A stretch of 64,000 bases of DNA from Gemmatimonas groenlandica (lineage in GTDB: Bacteria; Gemmatimonadota; Gemmatimonadetes; Gemmatimonadales; Gemmatimonadaceae), in assembly GCF_013004105.1 (NCBI RefSeq), contig NZ_CP053085.1, positions 496,001 to 560,000 of the forward strand, in the 5' to 3' direction. Made by a program: the position numbers and the translations under genes. This document shows positions 16,549 to 25,492 of the stretch, piece after piece. The notes beneath the pieces are model-generated. The model had not been told where the DNA came from. It saw only the letters and a list, made by a program, of their open reading frames with translations, and made no database searches. Every line of letters starts with the position of its first letter. Within the stretch, counting starts at the first letter, position 1.

Positions 16549-17219
16549 GCGACACAGCAGCAGAACGGACAGGACCGCACGGCGGCGTGCCCCCACTCGT
16601 ATCCGGCACGCCGCTCACGGAGGCGTCGTACGCGCTCGTGCTGGTGCACGGGCGCGGCGGCAGCGCCGAGGGCATGTTGCCGATCGCCAAGGCCGCGAAG
16701 GCCACCGACGCCGCGTTGGTGGCACCGGTGGCCGTGGGCAACAGCTGGTATCCGAAGCGCTTTCTCGATCCGCGCGAGCAGAACGAGCCGTGGTTGAGCA
16801 GTGCGTTGGCGTCGGTCGGGGCGGCGGTGGAGCAGGTACGGGCGGCGGGCATTCCCAGTGAGCGCATCATTTTAGTGGGCTTCTCGCAAGGCGCCTGTCT
16901 GATGCTCGAATACGCCACCATGGCGGCGAAGTCCGACGTGCGCTTCGGTGGCGTCGCGGCGCTGGCGGGCGGCTTGATCGGCGACCCGTTGGTGGCGCGT
17001 GATGACCGTGGGTCGCTGGGCGGAACGCCGGTGCTGCTCGCGTGCGGGAACGCCGATGGGCATATCCCCGAGGCCATCGTGCGGTCGTCGGCCGAGGTGT
17101 TCCGTCAGCTTGGCGCGTCGGTCGACTTGCGGATCTATCCGGGAATTGGTCATGACATCGTGGGCGACGAGATCGACGCGCTCACCGAAATGGTCAATAC
17201 GTTGCGCGGAGCCCAGTAG
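16545..17219 (+). CDS. Alpha/beta hydrolase, phospholipase/carboxylesterase family, MhqD-like
   Basis: 224 residues. Alpha/beta-hydrolase features: oxyanion region LVLVHGRGGSAEGML, nucleophile elbow GFSQGA (Ser), Asp in 'ACGNADGHIP' and His in YPGIGHDIV. The GFSQG motif and size match the phospholipase/carboxylesterase family, which includes MhqD encoded in quinone-stress regulons. The GTG start overlaps the dioxygenase stop by 4 bp, so the two are translationally coupled. The substrate is unknown; an ester or ring-cleavage product is plausible. Confidence 0.85.
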   Translation: MSDTAAERTGPHGGVPPLVSGTPLTEASYALVLVHGRGGSAEGMLPIAKAAKATDAALVAPVAVGNSWYPKRFLDPREQNEPWLSSALASVGAAVEQVRAAGIPSERIILVGFSQGACLMLEYATMAAKSDVRFGGVAALAGGLIGDPLVARDDRGSLGGTPVLLACGNADGHIPEAIVRSSAEVFRQLGASVDLRIYPGIGHDIVGDEIDALTEMVNTLRGAQ

Positions 17220-17239
17220 GGGGCGCATCTTCCGCCTCG

Positions 17240-18148
17240 ATGAGTCGCCGGCACACGCAATTAGGGTTCGACTTTTTCGACGCGGCTCCGGCCGCGTCGG
17301 AATCGTCGTTGCCGGTGGCGCCCGTTGCGACACCGCCAACCGTGCCCGCGCCCTCGTTCACGCAGAACGTGACCAGCGCCGTGTCGCAGCTGTTCACCCA
17401 GGTGTTTTCGCCGGTGCTCACGCCGGCATTCGTGCCGGTGCCGCCGAAGCCGGTGGCCGATGATACGCGTCCGTCGCGCGGTCGCACGGCGGTGCGGGCC
17501 CGCACCGCGGTCCTGTTTTCGCGCCTCGAAGATCTCGGGCTGCGCGGCGTGGATGCGCTGGTGCTCATGCGCACACGCACCGTGATGGTGTCGCTGATCG
17601 GCCGTACGCTACGCATTCACGAAGGCTACGCCGAGGCACCGGAATCGGTGCTGCGGGCCATCGTAGCCTTCGCAACGGCACGTAACAAGACCGAGCGGAC
17701 GACGGCGCGCGAAGCGATTCTGGCCTTCGACGTCGAGCGCGGCCCCTCGGTGCGCCGACAGGAACCGGCGCGTCCAGGTGACGTCGCGATCATCGCGCAG
17801 CTCATGGAAGCGCATCGCGAACTCAACGCGAAGTGGTTCGAGGGTACGCTGACAGCGATTCCGCTGCGCTTGTCGGGGAAGATGGCCACGCGACTCGGGC
17901 ATTACGATCCGGGCTCGCGTCACACGCCGCCCGAGATCGTGATGTCACGGACGCACATCACGCGACATGGATGGCGCGAGGCGATGCACACACTGCTGCA
18001 CGAAATGGTGCATCAGTGGCAGCACGAAACCGGGCAGCCGGTGGATCACGGCACGGCATTCCGACAAAAGGCGCGCGACGTGGGCATTACCCCCGCCGCG
18101 CGCCGTGATGTCACGCCGCTCGAGAAGCGACGCAAAGCGACGGGCTGA
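17240..18148 (+). CDS. SprT-like zinc metallopeptidase domain protein
   Basis: 302 residues. The N-terminal 70 residues are Pro/Val/Ala-rich and probably disordered; residues 75-140 are not recognised. The C-terminal 140 residues form a SprT-like domain: 'LMEAHRELNAKWFEGTLTAIP', then HTLLHEMVHQWQHETGQP with the zinc motif HEMVH, and DHGTAFRQKARDVGI supplying the third His. SprT-like domains occur in Spartan-type DNA-protein crosslink proteases, but many bacterial members have unknown substrates. There is no signal peptide. The gene is convergent with the Ig-repeat lipoprotein gene, 9 bp apart. Confidence 0.8.
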   Translation: MSRRHTQLGFDFFDAAPAASESSLPVAPVATPPTVPAPSFTQNVTSAVSQLFTQVFSPVLTPAFVPVPPKPVADDTRPSRGRTAVRARTAVLFSRLEDLGLRGVDALVLMRTRTVMVSLIGRTLRIHEGYAEAPESVLRAIVAFATARNKTERTTAREAILAFDVERGPSVRRQEPARPGDVAIIAQLMEAHRELNAKWFEGTLTAIPLRLSGKMATRLGHYDPGSRHTPPEIVMSRTHITRHGWREAMHTLLHEMVHQWQHETGQPVDHGTAFRQKARDVGITPAARRDVTPLEKRRKATG

Positions 18149-18157
18149 GTTGTGTCG

Positions 18158-19165
18158 TTACGGCGCGCTGACGATCACCGTGAGCGTGCTCACGTAATTC
18201 GCGGCGCCGGTCGAGGTGCCCGTGATCGGTATGACGTACACGCCCGCGGCGGTGGCCGACGTCGTTGCGACGGTGACTGCTACTGACGTGCCCGGCGCCG
18301 GGTTTGGCGTGAACGTCACCGTCATACCCGTTGGCACGCTGGCGGCCGCCAGCTGAACGCTGCCGGCAAAGACGTTCTGACGTGCGATCGTGATCGCACT
18401 GGCCACCGACTGTCCGGCCTGTACCGACAACGCCGCCGGCGACATCGACAAGCCGAAGCCGGCCGTTGCCGACGGCGAGACCGTGAATGCGATCGTCTGC
18501 GTCTGCGCACCGACGCCGGTGCCGGCGCCGCGAATGGTGATCGTGCTGAGACCCGCGGTCGCCGTGCTGGCGGCCGTCAGCGTGAGCGTGGTCACGCGGT
18601 TGGTGCCGGTGATCGTGGCCGGTGAGAATGCCGCCGTCACGCCAGTGGGGAGATTCTCGGCAGACAGCGTGACATCACCCGTGAACGTGCCGATGCGATT
18701 GATCACCACGGGGATCGTCGTGGCGGCTCCCTGCGCGGCCATCGCGGTGGTCGCGCTGGCGGACAGTGTGAGCCCGTTGCTGGACACCGTGAGCGGCAGC
18801 GTCGCGGTGCCGGCGGTCACGTTGTTGCCGGTCGCACGTACCGTGATGGTGCTGGTGGCGGCGGCGGCGGTGCTGGCGGCGGTGAGGGTGAGCACACTAC
18901 TCGTGCTGGCGCCGTCGACCGTGGCGGGCGTGAAGGTCGCGGTGACGCCCGTGGGAAGATTCTCGGCCGACAGATTCACCGATCCGCTGAATCCACCACC
19001 GCGTGTGAGCGTGATCGGCACCGTCGTGTTGCCGCCGACCACGACGGCTGAGGCGGTCTGGCCGAGGCTGACGCCAAGGGTGTTGGACGGGTTGACGATG
19101 TCATCGTCAGAGCACGCGGAAGTGAAAACAGCCGCGGAGAGAAGGAACGGTAACCAAGCTTTCAT
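18158..19165 (-). CDS. Lipoprotein with three Ig-like repeats
   Basis: 335 residues. It has a lipoprotein signal peptide (MKAWLPFLLSAAVFTSAC, lipobox Cys at 18) followed by an acidic linker SDDD. The rest is three near-identical domains of about 100 residues, each with the pattern VxxGxxxxxPIxxxRxGxFxGxVxLSAENLPTGVTAxFxPAxx then a Ser/Thr/Ala-rich strand region ending in TVS. These are Ig-like beta-sandwich domains often seen in cell-surface proteins. No catalytic part is seen. ATG 19165 is chosen because it gives the signal peptide. The neighbouring gene upstream encodes a larger protein with the same unit, so the two are paralogues. Confidence 0.75.
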   Translation of the reverse strand: MKAWLPFLLSAAVFTSACSDDDIVNPSNTLGVSLGQTASAVVVGGNTTVPITLTRGGGFSGSVNLSAENLPTGVTATFTPATVDGASTSSVLTLTAASTAAAATSTITVRATGNNVTAGTATLPLTVSSNGLTLSASATTAMAAQGAATTIPVVINRIGTFTGDVTLSAENLPTGVTAAFSPATITGTNRVTTLTLTAASTATAGLSTITIRGAGTGVGAQTQTIAFTVSPSATAGFGLSMSPAALSVQAGQSVASAITIARQNVFAGSVQLAAASVPTGMTVTFTPNPAPGTSVAVTVATTSATAAGVYVIPITGTSTGAANYVSTLTVIVSAP

Positions 19166-19315
19166 CGCATCGTCTCGCTTGAACAGGCTGAGAAGTACGC
19201 CGCGCCAACACGCGCGGTCACGTGCGATGGGTTCCAAGCAAGTGTCGGTCCGATATTCGCGCGCTCGGTGACGGCGCACACGCGTGGTGAAAGGTTCCGC
19301 GTTGACTACGAATAT

Positions 19316-19354
19316 GAAGACGGGAGCCGTGCACCGTGCGCGGCTCCCGTCTTC
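19316..19354 (-). terminator. Terminator-like hairpin after the large Ig-repeat lipoprotein gene
   Basis: Perfect 14-bp inverted repeat (GAAGACGGGAGCCG and its complement) with an 11-nt loop, starting 24 nt past the minus-strand stop at 19378. It separates the large gene from the smaller paralogue at 18158-19165. Confidence 0.7.
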
Positions 19355-19377
19355 ACGACCTGCTCAATCGGTAAGAC

Positions 19378-22212
19378 CTACGGCGTCACCGTACCGATTC
19401 GCGCAGCAATCTTGAAGGATGCGCCTTCGATGATCTGGTTGAAGCCGGTGAGGCCGCCCTGTGCGTTCGTCGTCCAGGTCGTCGCGACGCCGGTGCGAAG
19501 CCCCCAGTTGTTGTCGAAGCCGGCCACGCCGCTGAAGTCAGGGGTCTCGAGGTCATACTCTGCAGACGCACCGAAATATCCGCGCGACGCCAACAACGTC
19601 CAGGAACGCGCCGTACCGCTGGATTGCGTGAATCCGGCGCCGACCGCATCCGGATACTCCGTCTGCCATGTGCCCCTCGACTTCAGTCGGGCGAAGGGGG
19701 ACGTGCCAGTAACGGTGATGGCCGGCAGGGTGAGCGACGGGCCGATCGTGAGCGTGCGATTCGCCAGTTCACGATTGTACTGCGCAACGAGACGCGTCTG
19801 AGAAACCTCCGAACCGCTGAGCGTGCTGGCGAGGGCGATCGCCATGTGCAGGTCGCCGTCACGCGTGCGCGCGAGCGGAATGCCGTACACCGTATATGGC
19901 GACGCGCCACCGAACAGCGCACCGAACGCGAAGCCGGAGAAGTTGCCGTTGGTGCTCTGGAAGTTGGCGTAGACCTGAACGAGGTCACTGCCGCCGCCGT
20001 TTACCGTGAACTGCGCGGTCTGCACCGGGAACGACTCGGCGCCGTTGAAGTCAATCACGGGAATCGCGCTGCTCGCCGCATAATTCACGTCGCGTCGGAG
20101 AACCGCTCGATCGGCTACGATCGAGACGGAGGTTCCGCCACTGACCGTGGTCGTCCGGAACCCAAGGAGATCGGTCGCCCCGTCATCCGCGTCGAGACTG
20201 AACGTGGTGGTGGGGAACGCTGCCGAACCTAGCGAACTACCGACATTCACCGTTCCCGTTTGGCCTGCACCCAGTCCGGCGAACGAGCCGGTGAGCGCCT
20301 TCGTCGCGCGATTGTTCACGCACTCGAGCGTGCCCATCTGCGTGAGTTCGGCGCGCGTGAAATAATTGATCGTGACCTGCGCCGGTCCGCCGCTCAGCGG
20401 CTGCGCGTACGCCACGCCGCCCACGCTGCTATTGATGGTGAACGCGTACGTCTGGTTGGCGCCGGCGGTCACCCGCGTCCATGCGCCGGTCGTTCCGTCA
20501 CGGAACGCGAACCACAGCGGGAAGCGTCCCGCTTCACAGAACTGCCAGTTCACGTTCCCCGTGCCACCACCCGGTGACGTGACCGTGAGCGCCACGTTCG
20601 CCGTCACGTTGGCTAAGCCCGCCGTGGTGCCCGTGATCACGCCGGTGTAGTTGCCCGCGGCAACCGCACCGCCCACGGTGAGCGTGAGCGTCGACGTCGT
20701 GCCCGTCACCGCTGCCGGATTGAACGTGGCCGTCACACCAGCCGGCAATCCCGTGACGGCGAGGTTCACCGTACCGACAAAGCCTGCGCCGCGCGTGAGC
20801 GTGACAGTGCTGGCGCCCGCGGTGCCTTGCTGCGCGCTCACCGCCGTGGCGGCCATGGTGTACGTCGGCGCTGCAGTCACGGTGAGATTCACCGAGGCCG
20901 TTTGCGAGGTCACGCCGGTGCCCGAGGCGGTCACCGTAATCGCCGCCGCACCAACCGCTGCGCCAGTGGTTGACGTCAGCGTCAGTGTGCTCGTGAGCGT
21001 CGCACCCGTAAGCGTCGCCGGCGCGAAGCCGGCTGTGACGCCCGCGGGAAGTCCCGTAGCCGCGAGCGCCACATCCGCCGCGTAGCCGCCGGCGCGCGTG
21101 ATCGTGACCGCCGTCGTGGTCGCACTACCGGCCGCCACCGACACCGCCGTCGGCGTGGCCGCGACCGTGATGCCGGGGGCAGCCGTCACCGTAACCGCCA
21201 CCGTGGTGGTCGTCGCCGTGACGCCCGTACCGGTGCCACGCACCGTGAGATTGTAGATGCCCGGCACCGCGGCGCCCGTGGTCGTAATCGTCAGCGTGCT
21301 CGTCGTGCCAGCGGCGAGCACTGGATTAGCCGAGAATGCGCCCGTCACACCCGCCGGTGCGCCTTCTAGGGCCAGCGTGACATCACCGGCAAAACCACCG
21401 GTGCGCGACAGGCCGATCGCCGTGGTGCCGTTCGCGCCCGCCACAATGCTCACGGCGGCGGGCGTCGAGGTCAGTGAGATGGCCGGTGTGGCCGCCGCCG
21501 TGAGCGTGAGCGCCACGCTCGCCGTCTGCGTCGTTACGCCGGTGCCCGACGCGCTGATCGTGATCGTGCTGGCGCCCGCCGCTGCAGTGCCGGCCACGGT
21601 CAGACTGAGCGTGCTGGTGGTCGAACCCGCAGCGATGGTCGCCGGGGTGAACGTCGCCGTGACGCCCGCGGGGAGTCCACTCGCCGCCAACGTGACCACA
21701 TCGGTAAATCCATTGGACCGCGTGATCGTAATCGGCACGGTGGCCGATCCGCCCACCACGATGGAGCTGGCTCCCGTGCCCGCCGTGAGCGCCACCGCGG
21801 GTGTCGGAATCGTGAGCGCATACGTGCTCGTTACGGCCGTCACACCGCCGCCCGCCGCGCGCACCGTGATCGTACTCGATCCGGCCGCAGCCGTCGTTCC
21901 GACGTTGAACACCACCGTCGCACTGGTCGCCGAGCCGGCTAACGTCGACGGCGTGAAATCGGCCGTGACACCGGTCGGCAGGTTCTCGGCGGTGAGCGCC
22001 ACGCTTCCCGTGTAGCCACCCACCCGACTCACGGTGATCGTGGAATTTCCCGAGGCGCCGCGGGCGATCGTGCCCGACGTGGCGGACAGCGACAGCCCGA
22101 TGCTCTGGGTGACGGGAGGTTGGGTGGTCCCACCATCGCCGCCGCTCGAACAGGCGGCCAAGGCGAGGGTCAGGACGGCGGAACGAACGAACGACGGCCA
22201 ACGAAGCATCAT
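19378..22212 (-). CDS. Large lipoprotein with five Ig-like repeats and a unique C-terminal domain
   Basis: 944 residues. The lipoprotein signal peptide has its lipobox Cys at 21 (TLALAAC), then a Gly/Ser/Thr/Pro linker. Residues about 36-550 hold five Ig-like repeats of about 100 residues, each with a hydrophobic-rich line such as VGGYTGSVALTAENLPTGVT. Residues about 553-944 form a different domain beginning NVNWQFCEAGRFPLWFAF, with two cysteines (WQFCEAG and LECVNN), rich in beta strands and not recognised. It probably lies at the cell surface, with repeats as a stalk and the C-terminal domain as the functional head. ATG 22209 has better ribosome-site spacing (GAGGA, 4 nt) than ATG 22212. 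Confidence 0.75.
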   Translation of the reverse strand: MMLRWPSFVRSAVLTLALAACSSGGDGGTTQPPVTQSIGLSLSATSGTIARGASGNSTITVSRVGGYTGSVALTAENLPTGVTADFTPSTLAGSATSATVVFNVGTTAAAGSSTITVRAAGGGVTAVTSTYALTIPTPAVALTAGTGASSIVVGGSATVPITITRSNGFTDVVTLAASGLPAGVTATFTPATIAAGSTTSTLSLTVAGTAAAGASTITISASGTGVTTQTASVALTLTAAATPAISLTSTPAAVSIVAGANGTTAIGLSRTGGFAGDVTLALEGAPAGVTGAFSANPVLAAGTTSTLTITTTGAAVPGIYNLTVRGTGTGVTATTTTVAVTVTAAPGITVAATPTAVSVAAGSATTTAVTITRAGGYAADVALAATGLPAGVTAGFAPATLTGATLTSTLTLTSTTGAAVGAAAITVTASGTGVTSQTASVNLTVTAAPTYTMAATAVSAQQGTAGASTVTLTRGAGFVGTVNLAVTGLPAGVTATFNPAAVTGTTSTLTLTVGGAVAAGNYTGVITGTTAGLANVTANVALTVTSPGGGTGNVNWQFCEAGRFPLWFAFRDGTTGAWTRVTAGANQTYAFTINSSVGGVAYAQPLSGGPAQVTINYFTRAELTQMGTLECVNNRATKALTGSFAGLGAGQTGTVNVGSSLGSAAFPTTTFSLDADDGATDLLGFRTTTVSGGTSVSIVADRAVLRRDVNYAASSAIPVIDFNGAESFPVQTAQFTVNGGGSDLVQVYANFQSTNGNFSGFAFGALFGGASPYTVYGIPLARTRDGDLHMAIALASTLSGSEVSQTRLVAQYNRELANRTLTIGPSLTLPAITVTGTSPFARLKSRGTWQTEYPDAVGAGFTQSSGTARSWTLLASRGYFGASAEYDLETPDFSGVAGFDNNWGLRTGVATTWTTNAQGGLTGFNQIIEGASFKIAARIGTVTP

Positions 22213-22369
22213 GTCCTCATGAGAAAAAAGTCATGTCGTGTGAACCAAGTCATACGACCGCGCATTCACTCATATGTCAACCAAACTCGAGCGTGATGGT
22301 CGCTTCACGTTGGTAACACGCTAGATTTCGCCGACTACTCACCGCTTCTCCAGCTGAAAGGCTTCCTAC

Positions 22370-23608
22370 ATGGCGACTGAACTCCTGTCCGCGAGCGCGA
22401 TCCCCGCGCTGCCCTCCGTCGAGCTCAAGGCGCACGCCGCCGACCTGTTCAACATCGATGCGGCGCTCACCGAAGAAGAGCGCTCCATTCGCGACACGAT
22501 TCGCAAGTTCGTGGACGAGCGCGTGCTGCCGATCATCGGCGAGTGTTACGTGCAGGGACGCTTCCCCGACGAGCTTGTGGCCGAGATGGCCGAGCTTGGC
22601 GTGTTGGGTGCGAACCTCCCCGAGGAGTACGGCTGCGCCGGCCTCTCGAGCGTGGCCTACGGGCTGATCATGCAGGAACTCGAGCGCGGCGACTCGGGCA
22701 TCCGCTCGTTCGCGTCGGTGCAGGGCGCCTTGGTTATGTATCCGATTTTCGCCTTCGGATCCGAGGCGCAGAAACAGCACTATCTGCCCAAGCTCGCCAA
22801 GGCCGAGATGATCGGCTGTTTCGGCCTCACCGAAGCCGACTACGGTTCGAATCCGAGTGGGATGATCACCCGCGCCAAGCAGCAGGCCGACGGCAGCTGG
22901 ATCATCAACGGCGGCAAGATGTGGATCACCAACGGATCCAAGGCGCACGTCGCCATCATCTGGGCCAAGACCGGTGAGAGCACCGACGATAGCAGCATCC
23001 GCGGCTTCGTCGTCGACACGTCACTGCCGGGCTTCCACGCCAAGGACCAGCATGGCAAGCTCTCGCTCCGCGCCAGCCACACGTCGGAGCTGGTGCTCAC
23101 CGACGTGCATGTGCCGGCGGACGCGATTCTCCCCGAATCGAAGGGACTCAAGAGCCCGCTCATGTGTCTCACGCAGGCGCGCTACGGCATCTCGTGGGGC
23201 GTGCTCGGTGCCGCCATGGCCTGCTTCGAGGAGGCGGTCTCGTACTCGAAGAATCGCGTGATGTTCGACAAGCCGATCGGCGGCTTCCAGATCCAGCAGG
23301 TGCGCCTCGCCGACATGCTTACCGAACTCACGAAGGCGCAGCTGGTATCGCTGCACCTGGGTCGCCTGAAAGACGCCGGTAACTTCACGCCCACGCAGGT
23401 GTCGTTGGCCAAGCGCAACAACGTCAGCATCGCGACCGACATCGCTCGCGAGGCGCGTCGCTTGCTCGGCGGCAACGGCATCCTCGCCGAGTACAGCGCG
23501 ATGCGCCACATGGCGAACCTCGAAAGCGTCTACACCTACGAGGGTACGCACGATGTGCACTCGTTGATTCTCGGACAGGCGATCACGGGACTGAACGCGT
23601 TCAAGTAG
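22370..23608 (+). CDS. Acyl-CoA dehydrogenase, glutaryl-CoA dehydrogenase type
   Basis: 412 residues, FAD enzyme of acyl-CoA oxidation. Motifs: IRKFVDERVLPIIGE, 'SGIRSFASVQGALVMYPIF' (the glutaryl-CoA dehydrogenase version, where RSxxSVQ.. lines the substrate site), GCFGLTEADYGSNPSGM, WITNGSKAHVAIIWAKT and the catalytic Glu in YTYEGTHDVHSLILGQAITG. Close agreement with the glutaryl-CoA group suggests lysine/tryptophan or aromatic catabolism, but the exact acyl chain is inferred. It stands upstream of etfB, etfA and an ETF:quinone oxidoreductase, which would take its electrons. Confidence 0.87.
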   Translation: MATELLSASAIPALPSVELKAHAADLFNIDAALTEEERSIRDTIRKFVDERVLPIIGECYVQGRFPDELVAEMAELGVLGANLPEEYGCAGLSSVAYGLIMQELERGDSGIRSFASVQGALVMYPIFAFGSEAQKQHYLPKLAKAEMIGCFGLTEADYGSNPSGMITRAKQQADGSWIINGGKMWITNGSKAHVAIIWAKTGESTDDSSIRGFVVDTSLPGFHAKDQHGKLSLRASHTSELVLTDVHVPADAILPESKGLKSPLMCLTQARYGISWGVLGAAMACFEEAVSYSKNRVMFDKPIGGFQIQQVRLADMLTELTKAQLVSLHLGRLKDAGNFTPTQVSLAKRNNVSIATDIAREARRLLGGNGILAEYSAMRHMANLESVYTYEGTHDVHSLILGQAITGLNAFK

Positions 23609-23700
23609 GGGTGAGCGGCGCTACGAAAAGGTGACGCTCCCGTCGCATTGCCGGCGGGGGTACCCGCGCCTAGCTTCCCCTTCGAAGTAGTTCCTACCTC

Positions 23701-23722
23701 TCAGCCTCTTTTCAGCCTCTTT
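23701..23722 (+). repeat. 11-bp tandem duplication in the etfB leader
   Basis: TCAGCCTCTTT is repeated twice head to tail in a pyrimidine-rich stretch just before the etfB ribosome site. It may be only a small slippage duplication. Confidence 0.7.
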
Positions 23723-23737
23723 TACGGAGCGTCCGCG

Positions 23738-24493
23738 GTGAAGATCGCCGTGTGCATTAAGCGCGTCCCGGTTATGGAAGTGAAGTTCGCCATTACCGCT
23801 GACGGCTCCCGCGTAGATGAAGCGGGCCTCAAGTACGACGTCAACGACTTCGATCTGTGGGCGATCGAAGCCGCGCTGCAGCTGAAGGAGAAGAACGGCA
23901 ATGTGGGCGAAGTAGCCGTGATCTCCCTCGGACCTGACGCGGCACAGGAACAGATCCGCAAGGCGCTGGCGATGGGTGCCGATCGTGGTGTGCTGCTGAA
24001 GGCCGACAGCATTCCGGCCGACGGGCTCGCCATTGCGCGCGCGCTCGCCGCCGAAATCAAGGAGGGCGGCTATGACCTCGTCCTCTTTGGACGCATCGCC
24101 ATCGATTCGATGAATCAGATGACGGGCCCGATGGTGGCCGAGCTGCTCGATCTGCCGTGCGTGACGAACGTCTTCAAGCTCGACATCACCGGCACCACCG
24201 GTCGCGCCGAACGTGCGCTCGAAGGCGCGACGGAAGTCATGGAGTTCCCGCTCCCTGCGGTGCTCACCATCGACGATGGCCTGAACAAGGAACGGCTGCC
24301 GTCGCTCAAGGGCATCATGGCTGCCAAGAAGAAACCGCTCGATGTGAAGCCGGCGCAGCTCGGCGACGCGAAGGTGACGGTGCACAAGATGGCGCTGCCC
24401 CCCGAACGGGCTGCCGGACGTATCCTCGGTGACAGTGCTGCCGCGGTGCCGGAGCTCGTGCGACTCCTCCAGACCGAAGCGAAGGTGCTCTGA
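23738..24493 (+). CDS. etfB: Electron transfer flavoprotein beta subunit
   Basis: 251 residues. It begins KIAVCIKRVPVMEVKFAI and shows the ETF-beta signatures: ALAMGADRGVLL, 'LVLFGRIAIDSMNQMTGPMVAELL', EFPLPAVLTIDDGLNKERLPSLKGIMAAKKK (in two parts), ending with an AMP-site-like helix. It forms the heterodimer with EtfA that accepts electrons from acyl-CoA dehydrogenases. GTG 23738 is preceded by GGAG at 7 nt and fits the family start; the open frame to 23648 is leader. etfA follows after 1 nt. Confidence 0.95.
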   Translation: MKIAVCIKRVPVMEVKFAITADGSRVDEAGLKYDVNDFDLWAIEAALQLKEKNGNVGEVAVISLGPDAAQEQIRKALAMGADRGVLLKADSIPADGLAIARALAAEIKEGGYDLVLFGRIAIDSMNQMTGPMVAELLDLPCVTNVFKLDITGTTGRAERALEGATEVMEFPLPAVLTIDDGLNKERLPSLKGIMAAKKKPLDVKPAQLGDAKVTVHKMALPPERAAGRILGDSAAAVPELVRLLQTEAKVL

Positions 24494-24494
24494 G

Positions 24495-25484
24495 ATGGCC
24501 AACGTTCTCGTATTCGCAGAAGTGCGTGGCGGCGACCTGCGCAAGGTGGCGCTCGAAGCCGTGACGGCCGGTCGCGCCCTCGCCGAACTCTCCGGTGGCG
24601 GCAGCGTACATGCGCTGCTCGCTGGTGACGCTGGCATCGCTGCCAAGGCGTCGTCGTTGGCGCAGTACGGCGCCGACACGGTACTCGTGCTCGAACACGC
24701 CGGTTTTGCGCAGTACAATCCGGAAGCGCTCGCGGCCACGGTGGCCCAGCAGCTGGGTACCGGCACCTATGGCTACGCGCTGTTCAGCGCGACCGCGCAG
24801 GGACGCGACTTGTCGCCGCGCGTGGCGGCCAAGTTGGGCGTCGGTCTCGCGGCCGACCTCACCGGCTTCACGGTCGAAGGCAGCACGGTGTTGGGACAGC
24901 ACTTCAACATGAACGGCAAGGTGATCGCCACCTTGGCGCTCTCCGGTTCGCCTGCGCTGTTGTCGGTGCGTCCGGCGGCGTTCCAGCCGGCCGAGGCGCC
25001 GCGTGCGCTCGCCACCACCTCGATCACGTCGGCCGCTGATCCGCTGTCGTCACGGGTGAAGGTGGTGGAGCTCAAGCAGGGCAACACCGGCAAGCTCGAT
25101 CTCAACGACGCGCCGGTGATCGTGGCCGGTGGTCGCGGTCTCAAGGCACCCGAGAATTTCAAGCTGTGCGAAGATCTCGCTGATGCGTTCGGAAACGCCG
25201 CCGTGGGGGCAACCCGCGCGGTGACCGATGAAGGCTGGCGCCCGCATTCGGATCAGATCGGCCAGACGGGACGCAACGTGAGCCCGAATCTGTACGTGGC
25301 CGTTGGCATTTCGGGCGCCATTCAGCACTTGGCCGGCATGCGCACGTCGAAGACGATCGTGGCGATCAACAAGGACAAGGACGCCCCGATCTTCAAGATT
25401 GCCGACTATGGCATCGTGGGTGATGTGTTCGAGATCATGCCGGCGCTCACCGCTGCCGTGAAGGCCGCGAAGGCGCAGGGCTGA
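24495..25484 (+). CDS. etfA: Electron transfer flavoprotein alpha subunit
   Basis: 329 residues. The N-terminal half is the ETF alpha/beta fold ([40 protein letters not shown]). The C-terminal FAD domain has [19 protein letters not shown], '[22 protein letters not shown]', [16 protein letters not shown] and '[23 protein letters not shown]', the classic ETF-alpha signature. It is directly downstream of etfB and 8 nt upstream of the membrane Fe-S oxidoreductase gene, making a full electron-transfer unit. Confidence 0.95.
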   Translation: MANVLVFAEVRGGDLRKVALEAVTAGRALAELSGGGSVHALLAGDAGIAAKASSLAQYGADTVLVLEHAGFAQYNPEALAATVAQQLGTGTYGYALFSATAQGRDLSPRVAAKLGVGLAADLTGFTVEGSTVLGQHFNMNGKVIATLALSGSPALLSVRPAAFQPAEAPRALATTSITSAADPLSSRVKVVELKQGNTGKLDLNDAPVIVAGGRGLKAPENFKLCEDLADAFGNAAVGATRAVTDEGWRPHSDQIGQTGRNVSPNLYVAVGISGAIQHLAGMRTSKTIVAINKDKDAPIFKIADYGIVGDVFEIMPALTAAVKAAKAQG

Positions 25485-25492
25485 CCGGGAAC

